Shown: piece after piece, positions 50,918 through 60,035 of the stretch | Layout: each line of letters opens with the position of its first letter | How positions within the stretch are numbered: the first letter of the stretch is position 1 | From: Faucicola sp902506215 | GTDB taxonomy: Bacteria; Pseudomonadota; Gammaproteobacteria; Pseudomonadales; Moraxellaceae | Direction of reading: 5' to 3' | DNA length: 64,000 bases | Assembly: GCA_016888885.1 (NCBI GenBank) | Contig: CP069437.1 | Coordinates: 62,001-126,000 of the forward strand | The notes under the pieces: generated by a model | Databases searched by the model: none | The model's input: only the letters and a program-made list of their open reading frames with translations | What the model was told of the DNA's origin: nothing | Program-made: the position numbers and the translations under genes

Positions 50918-52450
50918 ATGTCAAACCAACCGCAAAATCCTGAAATTGAACAACCCGTTGAAGACGTCAACGAACTTATCAAACAACGTCACAGCAAACT
51001 TGATTTAATCAAACAAGCAGGCAAAAACCCTTACCCAAACCAATTCAAACGCAAAGATTACGCCCAAGACTTGCAGCAGCAATTTGCCGATAAAGACAAA
51101 GAAGCATTGGCAAACAGCGATAAAGTCATGGTAACTGTCGCCGGTCGTATCATGCTCAAACGGGTGATGGGTAAAGCCAGCTTTGTCACCATTGCCGACA
51201 TGACAGGGCGTATCCAAGCCTATGTCAGCAAAAACGACTTGGGCGAAGAGATTTATAATGACTTTAAAACATGGGATATCGGTGACATTATTGGCATGAC
51301 AGGTTATGTATTTCGTACCAACACCGGTGAATTATCTGTGCATGCCACTGAAGTGCAGTTATTGACCAAATCACTACGCCCGCTGCCAGACAAATTCCAT
51401 GGGTTAAGCGATACTGAGGCTCGCTATCGTAGCCGTCATCTTGACCTGATGACCAATGAAGACAGCCGTAACGCCTTTATTATCCGTAGTAAAGTCATTG
51501 CTGGTATTCGTGAGTATATGCTAAATGAGCGTTACATGGAAGTTGAAACCCCGATGATGCACGTCATTCCAGGGGGCGCTGTGGCTCGTCCATTTGTCAC
51601 CCATCATAATGCGCTTGATATGCCGCTTTTTTTACGCATTGCGCCAGAGCTGTACTTAAAACGTCTAGTCGTGGGTGGTTTTGAGCGGGTGTTTGAGATT
51701 AACCGTAATTTTCGTAACGAAGGGGTATCGGCGCGTCACAACCCAGAATTTACCATGATTGAGTTTTATCAAGCCTATGCCGATTATGAAGATTTGATGA
51801 AACTGACCGAAAATATGTTTGAAAAACTGGCAAACGATATTTTAGGTACCACCGAGATTGATTATCAAGGTGAAGCAATTAGTTTTAAAGCGCCTTTTGA
51901 ACGCTTGCCAATGACCAAAGCGATTGAAAAATACGCGGATAATTTTGACATGAGCAAAATTGCAGACCGTGACTATCTAGCGGATTATGCCAAAAACGTA
52001 CTCAAACAAGACGTTAAAGACATCTTTGGGATTGGTAAACTGCAAACCATCATATTTGAAGAAACCGCGGAAACTAAACTGCGTCAACCAACCTTCATCA
52101 CAGAATATCCTGCCGAAACCTCACCGCTAGCACGCCGTAACGATGACAATAGCGAGATTACTGACCGTTTCGAACTATTTATCGGCGGGCGTGAAATTGC
52201 CAACGGCTTTAGCGAGCTCAATGACCCAATCGACCAAGCCGAGCGGTTTAAACAACAAGTGGCTGAAAAAGATGCAGGCGATGATGAAGCGATGCATTAT
52301 GATGCAGAGTTTATCGAAGCATTGTCGTATGGCTTGCCACCGACTGCAGGCGAGGGCATCGGTATTGACCGTTTAGTGATGTTATTTACCAATGCACCGA
52401 GTATTCGTGATGTGATTTTGTTTCCGCATATGCGCCGCAAAGACGTCTAA
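50918..52450 (+). CDS. lysS: Lysyl-tRNA synthetase, class II
   Basis: LysRS charges tRNA-Lys. The 510 residues have an N-terminal OB-fold domain (about 60-150) that binds the anticodon. The catalytic domain holds motif 2 FEINRNFRNEGVSARHNPEF and motif 3 GEGIGIDRLVMLFTN. The gene is full length and follows TTTAAGGAAAA. A terminator follows it. The preceding AT-rich patch contains a toxin pseudogene. Confidence 0.98.
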   Translation: MSNQPQNPEIEQPVEDVNELIKQRHSKLDLIKQAGKNPYPNQFKRKDYAQDLQQQFADKDKEALANSDKVMVTVAGRIMLKRVMGKASFVTIADMTGRIQAYVSKNDLGEEIYNDFKTWDIGDIIGMTGYVFRTNTGELSVHATEVQLLTKSLRPLPDKFHGLSDTEARYRSRHLDLMTNEDSRNAFIIRSKVIAGIREYMLNERYMEVETPMMHVIPGGAVARPFVTHHNALDMPLFLRIAPELYLKRLVVGGFERVFEINRNFRNEGVSARHNPEFTMIEFYQAYADYEDLMKLTENMFEKLANDILGTTEIDYQGEAISFKAPFERLPMTKAIEKYADNFDMSKIADRDYLADYAKNVLKQDVKDIFGIGKLQTIIFEETAETKLRQPTFITEYPAETSPLARRNDDNSEITDRFELFIGGREIANGFSELNDPIDQAERFKQQVAEKDAGDDEAMHYDAEFIEALSYGLPPTAGEGIGIDRLVMLFTNAPSIRDVILFPHMRRKDV

Positions 52451-52487
52451 AAAATACCAATACAGTGTTAATATAGCGTTAGCTTTC

Positions 52488-52522
52488 AAAACCGCAGTCA
52501 TTATGGTGACTGCGGTTTTTTT
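52488..52522 (+). terminator. Terminator of lysS
   Basis: AAAACCGCAGTCA and TGACTGCGGTTTT form a 12-bp stem around a 6-base loop, with a T tract. Confidence 0.92.
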
Positions 52523-52684
52523 ATGATAATGCAACCCGCCTTGAAGCCAGTAATATCGAAGATATCTTTTGAAACAAAACTAATAAAAAATCGGCTCAAC
52601 TCACCAAATAATAAGTGTTAGACTAAACTGTATTTTTCGCTCAAACCCGTTTATTTTCTGACCTATCGTTGAGAAACGTTGACT

Positions 52685-54037
52685 ATGACAGACCCCCGTT
52701 CAGACAAGCCTTTGGAAACCCCACCCGTTTTGCCGCCTACTTATCGTAAACCTAACAAATTTACTCTAATACTACCCTGGATTTTGTTACTACTAGTGCT
52801 GTTGGCGGGCTTGTGGATGATGACCAAGCCACAGCTGCCTTGGCAAAAAAATCAAGCGATGGTAGCCAGTCAACCCAGTTGGCAGCCGCCGAAATCTGAG
52901 CCTGTCGATACCAAAAAACTCCGTGACAATCCAAATGCTGCGGTGGCATCTTATCACAATGCTGTCGCTGTCGCTGCTCAGTCAGTCGTCAATATCTATA
53001 CCACGCAAAAAATCGAGGAGCATCCCTATATGAATGACCCGATGATGCGCCGCTATTTTGAATATCACGGTATCCCTAATGGCGAGAGCGATAATACCAA
53101 TTTAGGCTCGGGTGTCATTATTTCGCAAGATGGCTATATCGTCACCAACTCGCATGTGATTTCTAAAGCCGATAACATTATCGTGATGCTCAATGATGGT
53201 CGCAAGGCAACGGCAAAAGTCATCGGCAGCGATGTGGAAAGTGATTTGGCGGTGATTAAGGTTGATTTGACAGGGCTGAAACCCTTAGGATTTCGTGAAC
53301 AGTCGACCCAAGTGGGCGATGTGGTGTTGGCAATTGGCAATCCGTTTGGGGTCGGTCAAACTGTCACCCAAGGTATTATCTCGGCAACAGGACGCACGGA
53401 CCTCGGTATCAACACGGTGGAAGATTTTATCCAAACCGATGCCGCTATCAATCCCGGTAACTCAGGGGGTGCGCTGGTTGATGCTTATGGTCAGCTTGTT
53501 GGTATCAATACCGCGATTTTTTCACGCTCAGGCGGCTCAATGGGGATTGGGTTTGCCATTCCTACTGAGATTGTTAAGCTTGTGATGAATGGTATTATTA
53601 AAGATGGTAAAGTGCACCGAGGCTGGCTTGGGATTGAATTACAAAGTTCGATGAAAGACCCAACCAAGCTCAGTGATGACACGCAGGGCGTTGAAGTGAT
53701 GAACGTGATGCGTAATGGTCCTGCCGCCAAAGCAGGCTTGCAAAAAGGGGATATCATCACTGCGATGGATAATAAACCTGTTAATGATGCCAATACACTG
53801 ATTCAAATGGTGGCGCGTAAAGCACCCAACAGTGTGGTTAATCTACAAGTGATGCGTAATAAAGCGCCAAGCAGCGTCAATGTGACCCTAGGCGAAAGAC
53901 AACCCCAAGAAGCTTTGACCGAGCTACCCACCTCACAAAACTTTGACCAAAACAATGACAGCGCTAATCAAAATGGCGCCAGCAATGAGGATGACATTCC
54001 AGCAGAATTAATGGAATTACTGAAAAAAAATCATTAA
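52685..54037 (+). CDS. DegS/DegQ-like periplasmic serine protease with PDZ domain
   Basis: An HtrA-family protease of 450 residues, anchored by one N-terminal membrane segment (about 26-45) and with its protease in the periplasm. The catalytic residues are H157 (TNSHVI), D187 (ESDLAVIKVD) and S260 (NPGNSGGALVD). A PDZ domain follows (about 330-420). A Gln/Asn-rich tail ends in AELMELLKKNH. Single-pass anchoring and one PDZ fit DegS, which starts the sigma-E envelope stress response, but the tail is longer than E. coli DegS (355) and no sigma-E genes are adjacent. ATG 52685 is preferred over TTG 52679. Confidence 0.88.
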   Translation: MTDPRSDKPLETPPVLPPTYRKPNKFTLILPWILLLLVLLAGLWMMTKPQLPWQKNQAMVASQPSWQPPKSEPVDTKKLRDNPNAAVASYHNAVAVAAQSVVNIYTTQKIEEHPYMNDPMMRRYFEYHGIPNGESDNTNLGSGVIISQDGYIVTNSHVISKADNIIVMLNDGRKATAKVIGSDVESDLAVIKVDLTGLKPLGFREQSTQVGDVVLAIGNPFGVGQTVTQGIISATGRTDLGINTVEDFIQTDAAINPGNSGGALVDAYGQLVGINTAIFSRSGGSMGIGFAIPTEIVKLVMNGIIKDGKVHRGWLGIELQSSMKDPTKLSDDTQGVEVMNVMRNGPAAKAGLQKGDIITAMDNKPVNDANTLIQMVARKAPNSVVNLQVMRNKAPSSVNVTLGERQPQEALTELPTSQNFDQNNDSANQNGASNEDDIPAELMELLKKNH

Positions 54038-54135
54038 ACGTTATTCAAAAATTCAAAAGTTTGCTGCATTGCGGTTAGTCAGGTGCTTTATTTGCTCTGG
54101 CTGCCGGCTGTTATTACCTGTTTTCATTACCTGCT

Positions 54136-54927
54136 TTAATTACCAGCTAAGGTCAAACTACGACCGCCATCCACTGCAATAATCTGCCCTGTGATATACG
54201 GGGCAGCTGCCAAAAATACCGCCACTTGCGCGATATCTTGCGGTGTGCCAATTCTTTTTAACGGTACGGCGCGGCAGATTTTGTCAATCGTTTCAGCAGT
54301 GAGCGCTTGCTCAGAGCCCGCTACCGGTAAAATGTTAATACCCGGCGCAATGCCATTGACGCGGATATCGGGCGCTAGTTCGATTGCTAGCGACTGCACC
54401 ATCATTTGGTGCGCGGCTTTTGCCATGTTATAGACCGTATAACCGCCAAATGGCTTGCCATTGGCGTGAATATCCAAAATGCTGATAATGCAGCCTTGCG
54501 ATTTTTTTAGATAAGGGTATAAATATTGGCTGATAAATAACGGGGTTTGTGCATTGGTCAAAAATAAATTTTGCCAGTCTTGCTGAGAGATTTGACCAAA
54601 GGGCGTCGGGTAAAAGCGTGAGGCATTATGAACCAAACAATCCAATCGACCAAAACTGTTGATTATGCGCCAAGTCACTTGTGGCAACGTTTCAAAATCC
54701 TCTAAATCCCCTTGCACGCTTTTTGCTGATTGTGGGCGAATGGCATTACAGTAATCAACAAGTTCCATGGCGTCTGATTCACTGGTGTGGTAATGGATGA
54801 TGATATTATAATTGGCTTGGTGCAGTGCCAGCACAAGCGCCCGACCAATTCGTTTGGCGCCACCTGTGACACACGCCACACGGCACGGATGGGATACTTC
54901 GCTTATCGCGGCTGGATTCAACATCAT
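54136..54927 (-). CDS. Short-chain dehydrogenase, pteridine-reductase type
   Basis: The 263-residue NADPH-dependent SDR begins with the TGGAKRIGRALVLALHQ cofactor motif, the TGxxxRxG variant of pteridine reductases. The usual catalytic Ser is an Asp in ISILDIHANGK, followed by YTVYNMAKAA with the Tyr-x3-Lys pair. That Asp-Tyr-Lys arrangement is found in PTR1-type and FolM-type pteridine reductases. The reaction would be reduction of dihydrofolate, dihydrobiopterin or dihydromonapterin. The gene starts at ATG 54927 and stands alone, with no folate genes beside it. Confidence 0.8.
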   Translation of the reverse strand: MMLNPAAISEVSHPCRVACVTGGAKRIGRALVLALHQANYNIIIHYHTSESDAMELVDYCNAIRPQSAKSVQGDLEDFETLPQVTWRIINSFGRLDCLVHNASRFYPTPFGQISQQDWQNLFLTNAQTPLFISQYLYPYLKKSQGCIISILDIHANGKPFGGYTVYNMAKAAHQMMVQSLAIELAPDIRVNGIAPGINILPVAGSEQALTAETIDKICRAVPLKRIGTPQDIAQVAVFLAAAPYITGQIIAVDGGRSLTLAGN

Positions 54928-55037
54928 TTGCTACCTATGTCTATTTGATTAAGCATTTATTTGATTAAGCGGTTTATCGTTTTAATCATTCATGCTTTAA
55001 TCCATATGAGCCCAATTGGTTGGGATTGGAAAACCCC

Positions 55038-55175
55038 ATGATTATCACACACCTTGAACGAGCGACACAACTTTATCAAGCGCTGCAGGATTATCAGCAA
55101 AGCACCCATGCCTTTAGCCAGCCGTCACATCTGCTCACTGCTATTTGGTCATTACGCCACAGACCCAAGTCCTAA
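55038..55175 (+). CDS. Possible 45-residue protein of unknown function
   Basis: An open frame from ATG 55038 to TAA 55175 encodes a polar peptide with ITHLERATQLYQALQDYQQS, likely helical, and a short basic end (SLRHRPKS). A GGAAAAC stretch 5-10 nt upstream is a weak ribosome site. No family is recognised and the length could arise by chance. It lies in the 352-bp spacer between the pteridine-reductase-like gene and secB, both pointing away. Confidence 0.35.
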   Translation: MIITHLERATQLYQALQDYQQSTHAFSQPSHLLTAIWSLRHRPKS

Positions 55176-55196
55176 CGATTTACCTTAAATTTACAT

Positions 55197-55230
55197 AAAA
55201 AAAGAGCAGGGCTTAGCCTGCTCTTAATTT
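55197..55230 (-). terminator. Terminator of secB
   Basis: AAGAGCAGG and CCTGCTCTT form a 9-bp stem. On the minus strand a TTTTTTT run follows, about 55 nt after the secB stop. Confidence 0.82.
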
Positions 55231-55279
55231 TTGACACTTAAAAATTAGTTAGCTTTAAAATAGTTAACTTTAAAAAAAA

Positions 55280-55711
55280 TTAGTTACCTTGCTCAAGCGT
55301 TTGTTGATAGGCTTGGTCAAAATTGACTGGCGCAAGTAACAATTGTGGGAAGCTACCACGGGTCACAATGTCACTGACCACTTCACGGGCATAAGGGAAC
55401 AATACGTTTGGACAATACGCACCTAAAATTGCGCCCAATTGTTCTTCAGGGATATTTTGCAACATAAAGATACCCGCTTGGTGTACTTCTGCGATAAACG
55501 CGGTTTCACCACCGTTATTGGCAGTCACATTAACGGTTAATATCACTTGGTAGTGGTCATCATCCAACTTTTCAGCGGCACTTGATAGGTTGATATCAAG
55601 CTCTGGTTGCCATTCACGGGTAAATACATCTGCACCCGGTACTTCTAATGACATATCTTTTACATAGATACGTTCTAGCGCCAGTTGTGGTAAGTTTTGT
55701 TCGTCTGCCAT
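55280..55711 (-). CDS. secB: Protein-export chaperone SecB
   Basis: SecB keeps secretory precursors unfolded and hands them to SecA. The 143 residues include LALERIYVKDMSLEVPGAD, the AFIAEVHQAGIFMLQNIPEEQ stretch and PNVLFPYAREVVSDIVTRGSF, standard for the tetrameric family. It is the last gene of the yibN-grxC-secB set on the minus strand, as in E. coli. A terminator follows. Confidence 0.97.
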   Translation of the reverse strand: MADEQNLPQLALERIYVKDMSLEVPGADVFTREWQPELDINLSSAAEKLDDDHYQVILTVNVTANNGGETAFIAEVHQAGIFMLQNIPEEQLGAILGAYCPNVLFPYAREVVSDIVTRGSFPQLLLAPVNFDQAYQQTLEQGN

Positions 55712-55851
55712 GGTAGTGTCCTCAATTGACTGTTTTTACGTGGATTATAACAATATGACAGCTTTAACTTTGTTTAAAAACTATCAACTGTATTTATAAT
55801 GGGGGTTACTTATCTAAAAAGTTCTAGTAAAGTTTTTTACTCTGTTAACGG

Positions 55852-56112
55852 TTAATCCGCTAATAAACCATCAAGTTTGCCTTGACGCTCAAGACTGGCA
55901 AGTTGGTCATAACCACCAATAAAATTATCGCCAATAAAGATTTGCGGTACAGTGCGGTAATTATTGGTTTTTTGCGCCAATGCCTGACGTTCCTCTGTGG
56001 TCACATCATACATGTTAACTTCTTCAAATGCTTGACCTTTGTTTTTTAATAGCATTTTAGCTTGCATACAGTAGGGGCAAGTCGGTGTGGTATAAATTTT
56101 CACCATAGCCAT
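55852..56112 (-). CDS. grxC: Glutaredoxin 3
   Basis: GrxC reduces disulfides and mixed disulfides with glutathione. The 86 residues show the active site TTPTCPYCMQAKMLL with CPYC, TVPQIFIGDNFIGGYDQL and a short C-terminal helix. I chose ATG 56112 because AAGGAG lies 6-7 nt before it; the longer frame from 56178 adds 22 residues without support. It is the middle gene of yibN-grxC-secB. Confidence 0.95.
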   Translation of the reverse strand: MAMVKIYTTPTCPYCMQAKMLLKNKGQAFEEVNMYDVTTEERQALAQKTNNYRTVPQIFIGDNFIGGYDQLASLERQGKLDGLLAD

Positions 56113-56246
56113 AACAATCTCCTTATTTCTGGATTTTTTAAAATGGGTTAAAAGCTTATTATCAGATACCGATGACATAATAAAGCGTTATTGATGGTTA
56201 TGGGGCTTGGCGATTTAAATTTCAAATTGTGAACAGCCAAGCAGTC

Positions 56247-56687
56247 TTATTTGGTTTTGCCGGGCACGGTTTTTTCTACCACTAAAGGTAAACCTGCGGC
56301 TTGCCAATTGGTAATACCACCATCAAGACGATAAACGTTGTCTTTACCAATCATTGCCACTGCAGTACCCGCGGTCATACCCATTTGACAAACGATGATA
56401 ATAGGATGGTCAGCACTGCGAAGTGCGTCAACGTGGTTTTTAAGCTCAGTAAACGGGATATTGCGGCTGCCTTTGATATAGCCTTTTTCAAAATCTTTTT
56501 TGGGGCGGATATCAATCAGCTCAGCGTTTTGGTTGTTGACCATCAAACCGACTGCATTTGGATTGATTTTTTTGCCACCGCGTTTGTTCTCAAGCATAAA
56601 AAATAGCACAATTAGCACAAACATGGTGCCAAATAAAAATGGGTGATGACCCATAAACTCAAACCAACGTTCCAAGATATCCTCCAC
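56247..56687 (-). CDS. yibN: Membrane-anchored rhodanese-like protein (YibN type)
   Basis: The 146 residues start with a hydrophobic helix (LFGTMFVLIVLFFML, about 19-33), followed by a rhodanese fold (about 45-135). The active-site loop IIVCQMGMTAGTA has Cys at the sulfur-carrying position. Its role may be sulfur transfer or redox signalling at the membrane; the substrate is unknown. It is the first gene of the group with grxC and secB, in the order seen in E. coli. Confidence 0.88.
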   Translation of the reverse strand: MEDILERWFEFMGHHPFLFGTMFVLIVLFFMLENKRGGKKINPNAVGLMVNNQNAELIDIRPKKDFEKGYIKGSRNIPFTELKNHVDALRSADHPIIIVCQMGMTAGTAVAMIGKDNVYRLDGGITNWQAAGLPLVVEKTVPGKTK

Positions 56688-56818
56688 AGGGGCATGTCGT
56701 CAAAATTATCTTTTCATTGCCCATAAAAAATTGACTGTATTATAACGGTAGTTGTCAATTTTAAGAAACTTTTATTTAGTCTAATATTTAGTCTACTATT
56801 TGGTCTAAAATCGCAAGC

Positions 56819-57889
56819 TTAAAAATCCTGCGAAGCTGCTTCTTGTTGCAGTAGCACCAAATTGTCCACCCGCCTTGCTAGCACTTGCCCGTCTGACACC
56901 GCCTGCCACATCGCACAATTGGGCGTGGACTCGGTATGTTTGCAATCGCGAAAACGGCAGTAGGGCGCAAGCGGTGCAAGCTCGATAAAGCCTTGCAAAA
57001 TATCATCAGGGGTCAAATGCCAAAGCCCATATTCGCGAATACCGGGTGTATCAATAATGGCGCCTTTACTGAGCGCCATTGGGTCAAACGCTAAAAATCG
57101 GCTGGTGGTGGTGGTATGCTGACCCAACTGTGAAATGGTTGAAATTTCATTGACTGATTGCCCTGCAGCAGGCAATAACTGGTTGACCAAGCTGCTTTTG
57201 CCAACTCCTGATTGACCGGCAAAAATCACGTTCTTGCCAGCAACGGTGTTTTTTAGTTGGGTTAAGTCACCATTTGATTGGGTCACCAAGGTGGCATAGC
57301 CAAGCTGTTGATAGGCTGACAGTAGCTCTACAACCTCGCTATGACTGCCATCTGCCAACAAATCAGCTTTATTTAAAATCAGCAATGGGGTGATGTCTGA
57401 GTGATGGCAAGCCACCAAATACCGATCAATCAGCTGGGCAGACGGTAGCGGCAGCGGCGCAAATACGACTGCTAAAATATCGACATTGGCGGCGATGGGT
57501 TTGAGCTTGTGATAACGGTCGGGGCGGTTGATGATGCTTTGTCTATCATAAATCGCTTCAATGCGTCCAAGCCCTGTATTTGGGTCAGCGACAAAGCGGA
57601 CTTTATCCCCAGTGGCAATCAGTGGCAAGTTGGTACGGGTGTGACAACGCCAAACACTGTGTAGGGTGATGGGTTGCCAAAACGGTTCTGGCTCGTCAGC
57701 GGCGACAATCGGTTTTTCAGGCAGGGTTTGCGGTAGGCTAGTGGCTTGAACTTCGAGCTGCTTGCCGAAGTTTGCGACAACAATACCATCCATCAGCTGG
57801 GCATCGTCCAGCACTTGCTGGGATTTTTGTTGTTTTTGGATGCGGCGGGTTTGCTGGTCAGTGAGTTTACGTTTACGGATTAACGCCAT
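56819..57889 (-). CDS. rsgA: Ribosome small-subunit GTPase RsgA
   Basis: RsgA helps late 30S maturation. The 356 residues contain an N-terminal OB domain and a circularly permuted GTPase in which the G4 motif LILNKADLL precedes G1 GQSGVGKSSLVNQLLP, which defines the family. A zinc domain follows with CRFRDCKHTESTPNCAM. It is divergent from orn, the classic rsgA/orn pairing in gammaproteobacteria, with about 180 bp of shared control region between them. Confidence 0.97.
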   Translation of the reverse strand: MALIRKRKLTDQQTRRIQKQQKSQQVLDDAQLMDGIVVANFGKQLEVQATSLPQTLPEKPIVAADEPEPFWQPITLHSVWRCHTRTNLPLIATGDKVRFVADPNTGLGRIEAIYDRQSIINRPDRYHKLKPIAANVDILAVVFAPLPLPSAQLIDRYLVACHHSDITPLLILNKADLLADGSHSEVVELLSAYQQLGYATLVTQSNGDLTQLKNTVAGKNVIFAGQSGVGKSSLVNQLLPAAGQSVNEISTISQLGQHTTTTSRFLAFDPMALSKGAIIDTPGIREYGLWHLTPDDILQGFIELAPLAPYCRFRDCKHTESTPNCAMWQAVSDGQVLARRVDNLVLLQQEAASQDF

Positions 57890-58073
57890 ACACTATCCAC
57901 TACATCAGCCACTAGGGGATTTTTTACCATACTAACACCTTATAAAATTTTGCAATACTTTTGGACATCGCTACATGAGCACGCATGAGCAATCGCCAAC
58001 AAAACCGATATTTTACCTGTAAAATCTGCTAAGATGGCGGATTATTTGTTAAAGAGTATGAAAAGGCAACAGT

Positions 58074-58625
58074 ATGGCGGTTGATAAAAAACATCTGATT
58101 TGGATTGACCTTGAGATGACAGGTCTAGATACCCTCAACGATACCATCATCGAGATAGCGACGATAGTGACTGACAGTGAACTCAATATCTTAGCCGAAG
58201 GTCCTGTGTTTGCCATCCATACGCCTGACATTGTGCTCAACAGCATGGATGATTGGAACACGCGCCAACATGGGCAATCGGGGCTGATTGACCGTATTCG
58301 CCGTAGTAACGTGACCATGGCTCAAGCAGAAAGCGAAACCATTGCATTTTTGAGTAAATATGCCGAATCAGGACGCTCACCCATGTGTGGCAATTCGATT
58401 TGCCAAGACAGACGGTTTTTGGCACGTCAAATGCCAACGCTTGAGCGGTTTTTTCATTACCGCAATTTAGATGTGTCAACGGTCAAAGAGCTGGCTTATC
58501 GCTGGCGCCCCGATATTTTGTCAAGCTTTGAGAAAAAAGGCAATCATTTGGCACTGGATGATATTCGTGATTCGATTCGTGAACTGCGCCACTATAAAGC
58601 GCATTTTTTTAAGTTTATTGGTTAA
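58074..58625 (+). CDS. orn: Oligoribonuclease
   Basis: Orn degrades 2-5 nt RNA fragments to mononucleotides and is essential in many bacteria. The 183 residues carry the DEDD exonuclease motifs: IDLEMTGLD at the N-terminus, GNSICQDRRFL in the middle and HLALDDIRDSIREL with the last Asp. It is divergent from rsgA, as in E. coli. The length is as expected. Confidence 0.98.
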   Translation: MAVDKKHLIWIDLEMTGLDTLNDTIIEIATIVTDSELNILAEGPVFAIHTPDIVLNSMDDWNTRQHGQSGLIDRIRRSNVTMAQAESETIAFLSKYAESGRSPMCGNSICQDRRFLARQMPTLERFFHYRNLDVSTVKELAYRWRPDILSSFEKKGNHLALDDIRDSIRELRHYKAHFFKFIG

Positions 58626-58811
58626 CAGCATAATTTTTTAAAACGATACAATTCATATCATAATACTTGAAATTATCCAAGCGATTGAATACCGCCTTCA
58701 AAAAGCCGCTACCAAAGTGGTTTTCACCGACAGCCATAACCGTGAAAAATTCAATGACATAAACCCACTACTTTTAACATCAACAAAAAATAACAGGTTA
58801 ACGGAAAAACA

Positions 58812-59576
58812 ATGCAAGTACAAAATAATACCTTTTTGGTCACAGGCGGCGCGTCAGGTCTAGGTGAAGCGACAACCCGTTATTTGGTGGCGCATGGCGC
58901 AAATGTTATCATCGCCGATCTGAACCAAGAAGCCGGTGAGAAATTAGTGGCGAAATTGGGCGACAAAGTGATTTTTGCAAAATGTGACATCACCAGCGAA
59001 GCGGATGTCAAAAACGCAATTGACGCGGGTGTGAGCAAATTTGGTAAATTATCAGGGTCAATCAACTGTGCCGGTATCGTGGTGGTACAAAAATTACTGG
59101 ACAAAGAAGGCAATCCAGCCGATTTAACCACCTTTGCCCGTGGTATCGAAATTAACCTCATCGGCACTTTTAATGTGGCGCGACTGGCGGCGGCGGCGAT
59201 GGCAAAAAATACTGCAGACAGTAATGAAGATAAAGGGGTGATTATCAACACCGCTTCAATTGCCGCATTCGATGGTCAGGTCGGGCAGGGCAGTTACTCG
59301 TCATCCAAAGCAGGTGTGGTGGGCTTAACTTTACCACTCGCGCGTGAGCTGCAGCGTCATCAAATACGTATCATGACCATCGCACCAGGGGTGTTCGGCA
59401 CACCGATGATGGCAAGCCTGCCAGAAGCTGCCCGTACCAGTCTTGAGCAAGCCGTGCCTTTTCCCAAACGTTTGGGCAACCCAGAAGAATTTGCTAAATT
59501 GGTGGCACACATCATCGAAAATAGCTATCTCAATGGCGACGTCATTCGTTTGGACGGGGCTATTCGCATGGGTTAA
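58812..59576 (+). CDS. Short-chain dehydrogenase, 3-hydroxyacyl-CoA dehydrogenase-like
   Basis: The 254-residue SDR has the cofactor motif VTGGASGLGEATTRYLVAHG, followed by Asp in IIADLNQEAGE, which favours NAD+. The catalytic residues are Ser (NTASIAAFDGQVG), Tyr and Lys in GSYSSSKAGVVGL. The stretch CDITSEADVKNAI and the ending DVIRLDGAIRMG resemble the type-2 3-hydroxyacyl-CoA dehydrogenases (HSD10 class) used in fatty-acid or branched amino-acid breakdown. The exact substrate cannot be told. It is a single gene with a terminator. Confidence 0.85.
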   Translation: MQVQNNTFLVTGGASGLGEATTRYLVAHGANVIIADLNQEAGEKLVAKLGDKVIFAKCDITSEADVKNAIDAGVSKFGKLSGSINCAGIVVVQKLLDKEGNPADLTTFARGIEINLIGTFNVARLAAAAMAKNTADSNEDKGVIINTASIAAFDGQVGQGSYSSSKAGVVGLTLPLARELQRHQIRIMTIAPGVFGTPMMASLPEAARTSLEQAVPFPKRLGNPEEFAKLVAHIIENSYLNGDVIRLDGAIRMG

Positions 59577-59642
59577 TTCAGTTGATTGTTGCCAGTAGCT
59601 GCGCACAGTGACTAGCAACAGTAAATATCAACTTAGTCCTCT

Positions 59643-59677
59643 AAAAAAGCCACTCTGAGGAAGATTGGCTTTTTTTA
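59643..59677. terminator. Bidirectional terminator between the SDR gene and hemP
   Basis: AAAAAAGCCA and TGGCTTTTTTT form a stem with A/T tracts on both sides, between converging genes. Confidence 0.75.
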
Positions 59678-59718
59678 TTAACAATTTCACAATTTCACGG
59701 GGACTATTTGGTAAGTCA

Positions 59719-59883
59719 CTATTTGGTGAGTATTAGGCGGTTATTACGGGTCAATCGAAGACGGTATTCTTCGCCGTCATGCTGAATGCGAATCTCTTTG
59801 GTCAGCGCAAATAAATGATTGGAATGTAGCGTAGGCAAGGAACTTTGTTGGGTGAGATTAGCGCGATTTAATAAGTGTAGCAT
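59719..59883 (-). CDS. hemP: Hemin uptake protein HemP
   Basis: This 54-residue protein ends in the HemP signature IRIQHDGEEYRLRLTRNNRLILTK region, with the conserved EYRLRLTRN and LILTK. HemP family members sit in heme-uptake loci and are induced by iron shortage; in some bacteria they activate heme-receptor expression. ATG 59881-59883 has a perfect AAAGGAG six nt upstream. A Fur box lies about 45 bp upstream, strong support for iron control. No heme receptor, TonB or permease gene is nearby, so it acts in trans or is an orphan. Confidence 0.9.
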   Translation of the reverse strand: MLHLLNRANLTQQSSLPTLHSNHLFALTKEIRIQHDGEEYRLRLTRNNRLILTK

Positions 59884-59929
59884 GGGATACTCCTTTTCTC
59901 TGTAAGATGGGCGAATAGTGGTTTTAATT

Positions 59930-59948
59930 GATAATGATTATCATTTAT
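59930..59948. promoter_or_regulatory. Fur box upstream of hemP
   Basis: GATAATGATTATCATT followed by TAT matches 15 of the first 16 positions of the 19-bp Fur consensus. It lies about 45 bp upstream of the hemP start and also upstream of the divergent mutT-thiE gene. Confidence 0.85.
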
Positions 59949-60035
59949 ATTTAATGGGTCGTCAAGTGACTTTTTTCACTTTTTCATCAAATTTAATGCT
60001 TTATAATGGGTAACAATCAATAGTTTGAGAAAAAT

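Noticed and set aside
58638..58811. Open stretch of about 58 codons between orn and the SDR gene
   Set aside because: It has no start codon with a ribosome site and runs into the SDR gene out of frame. It may be a gene fragment, but I cannot name it.
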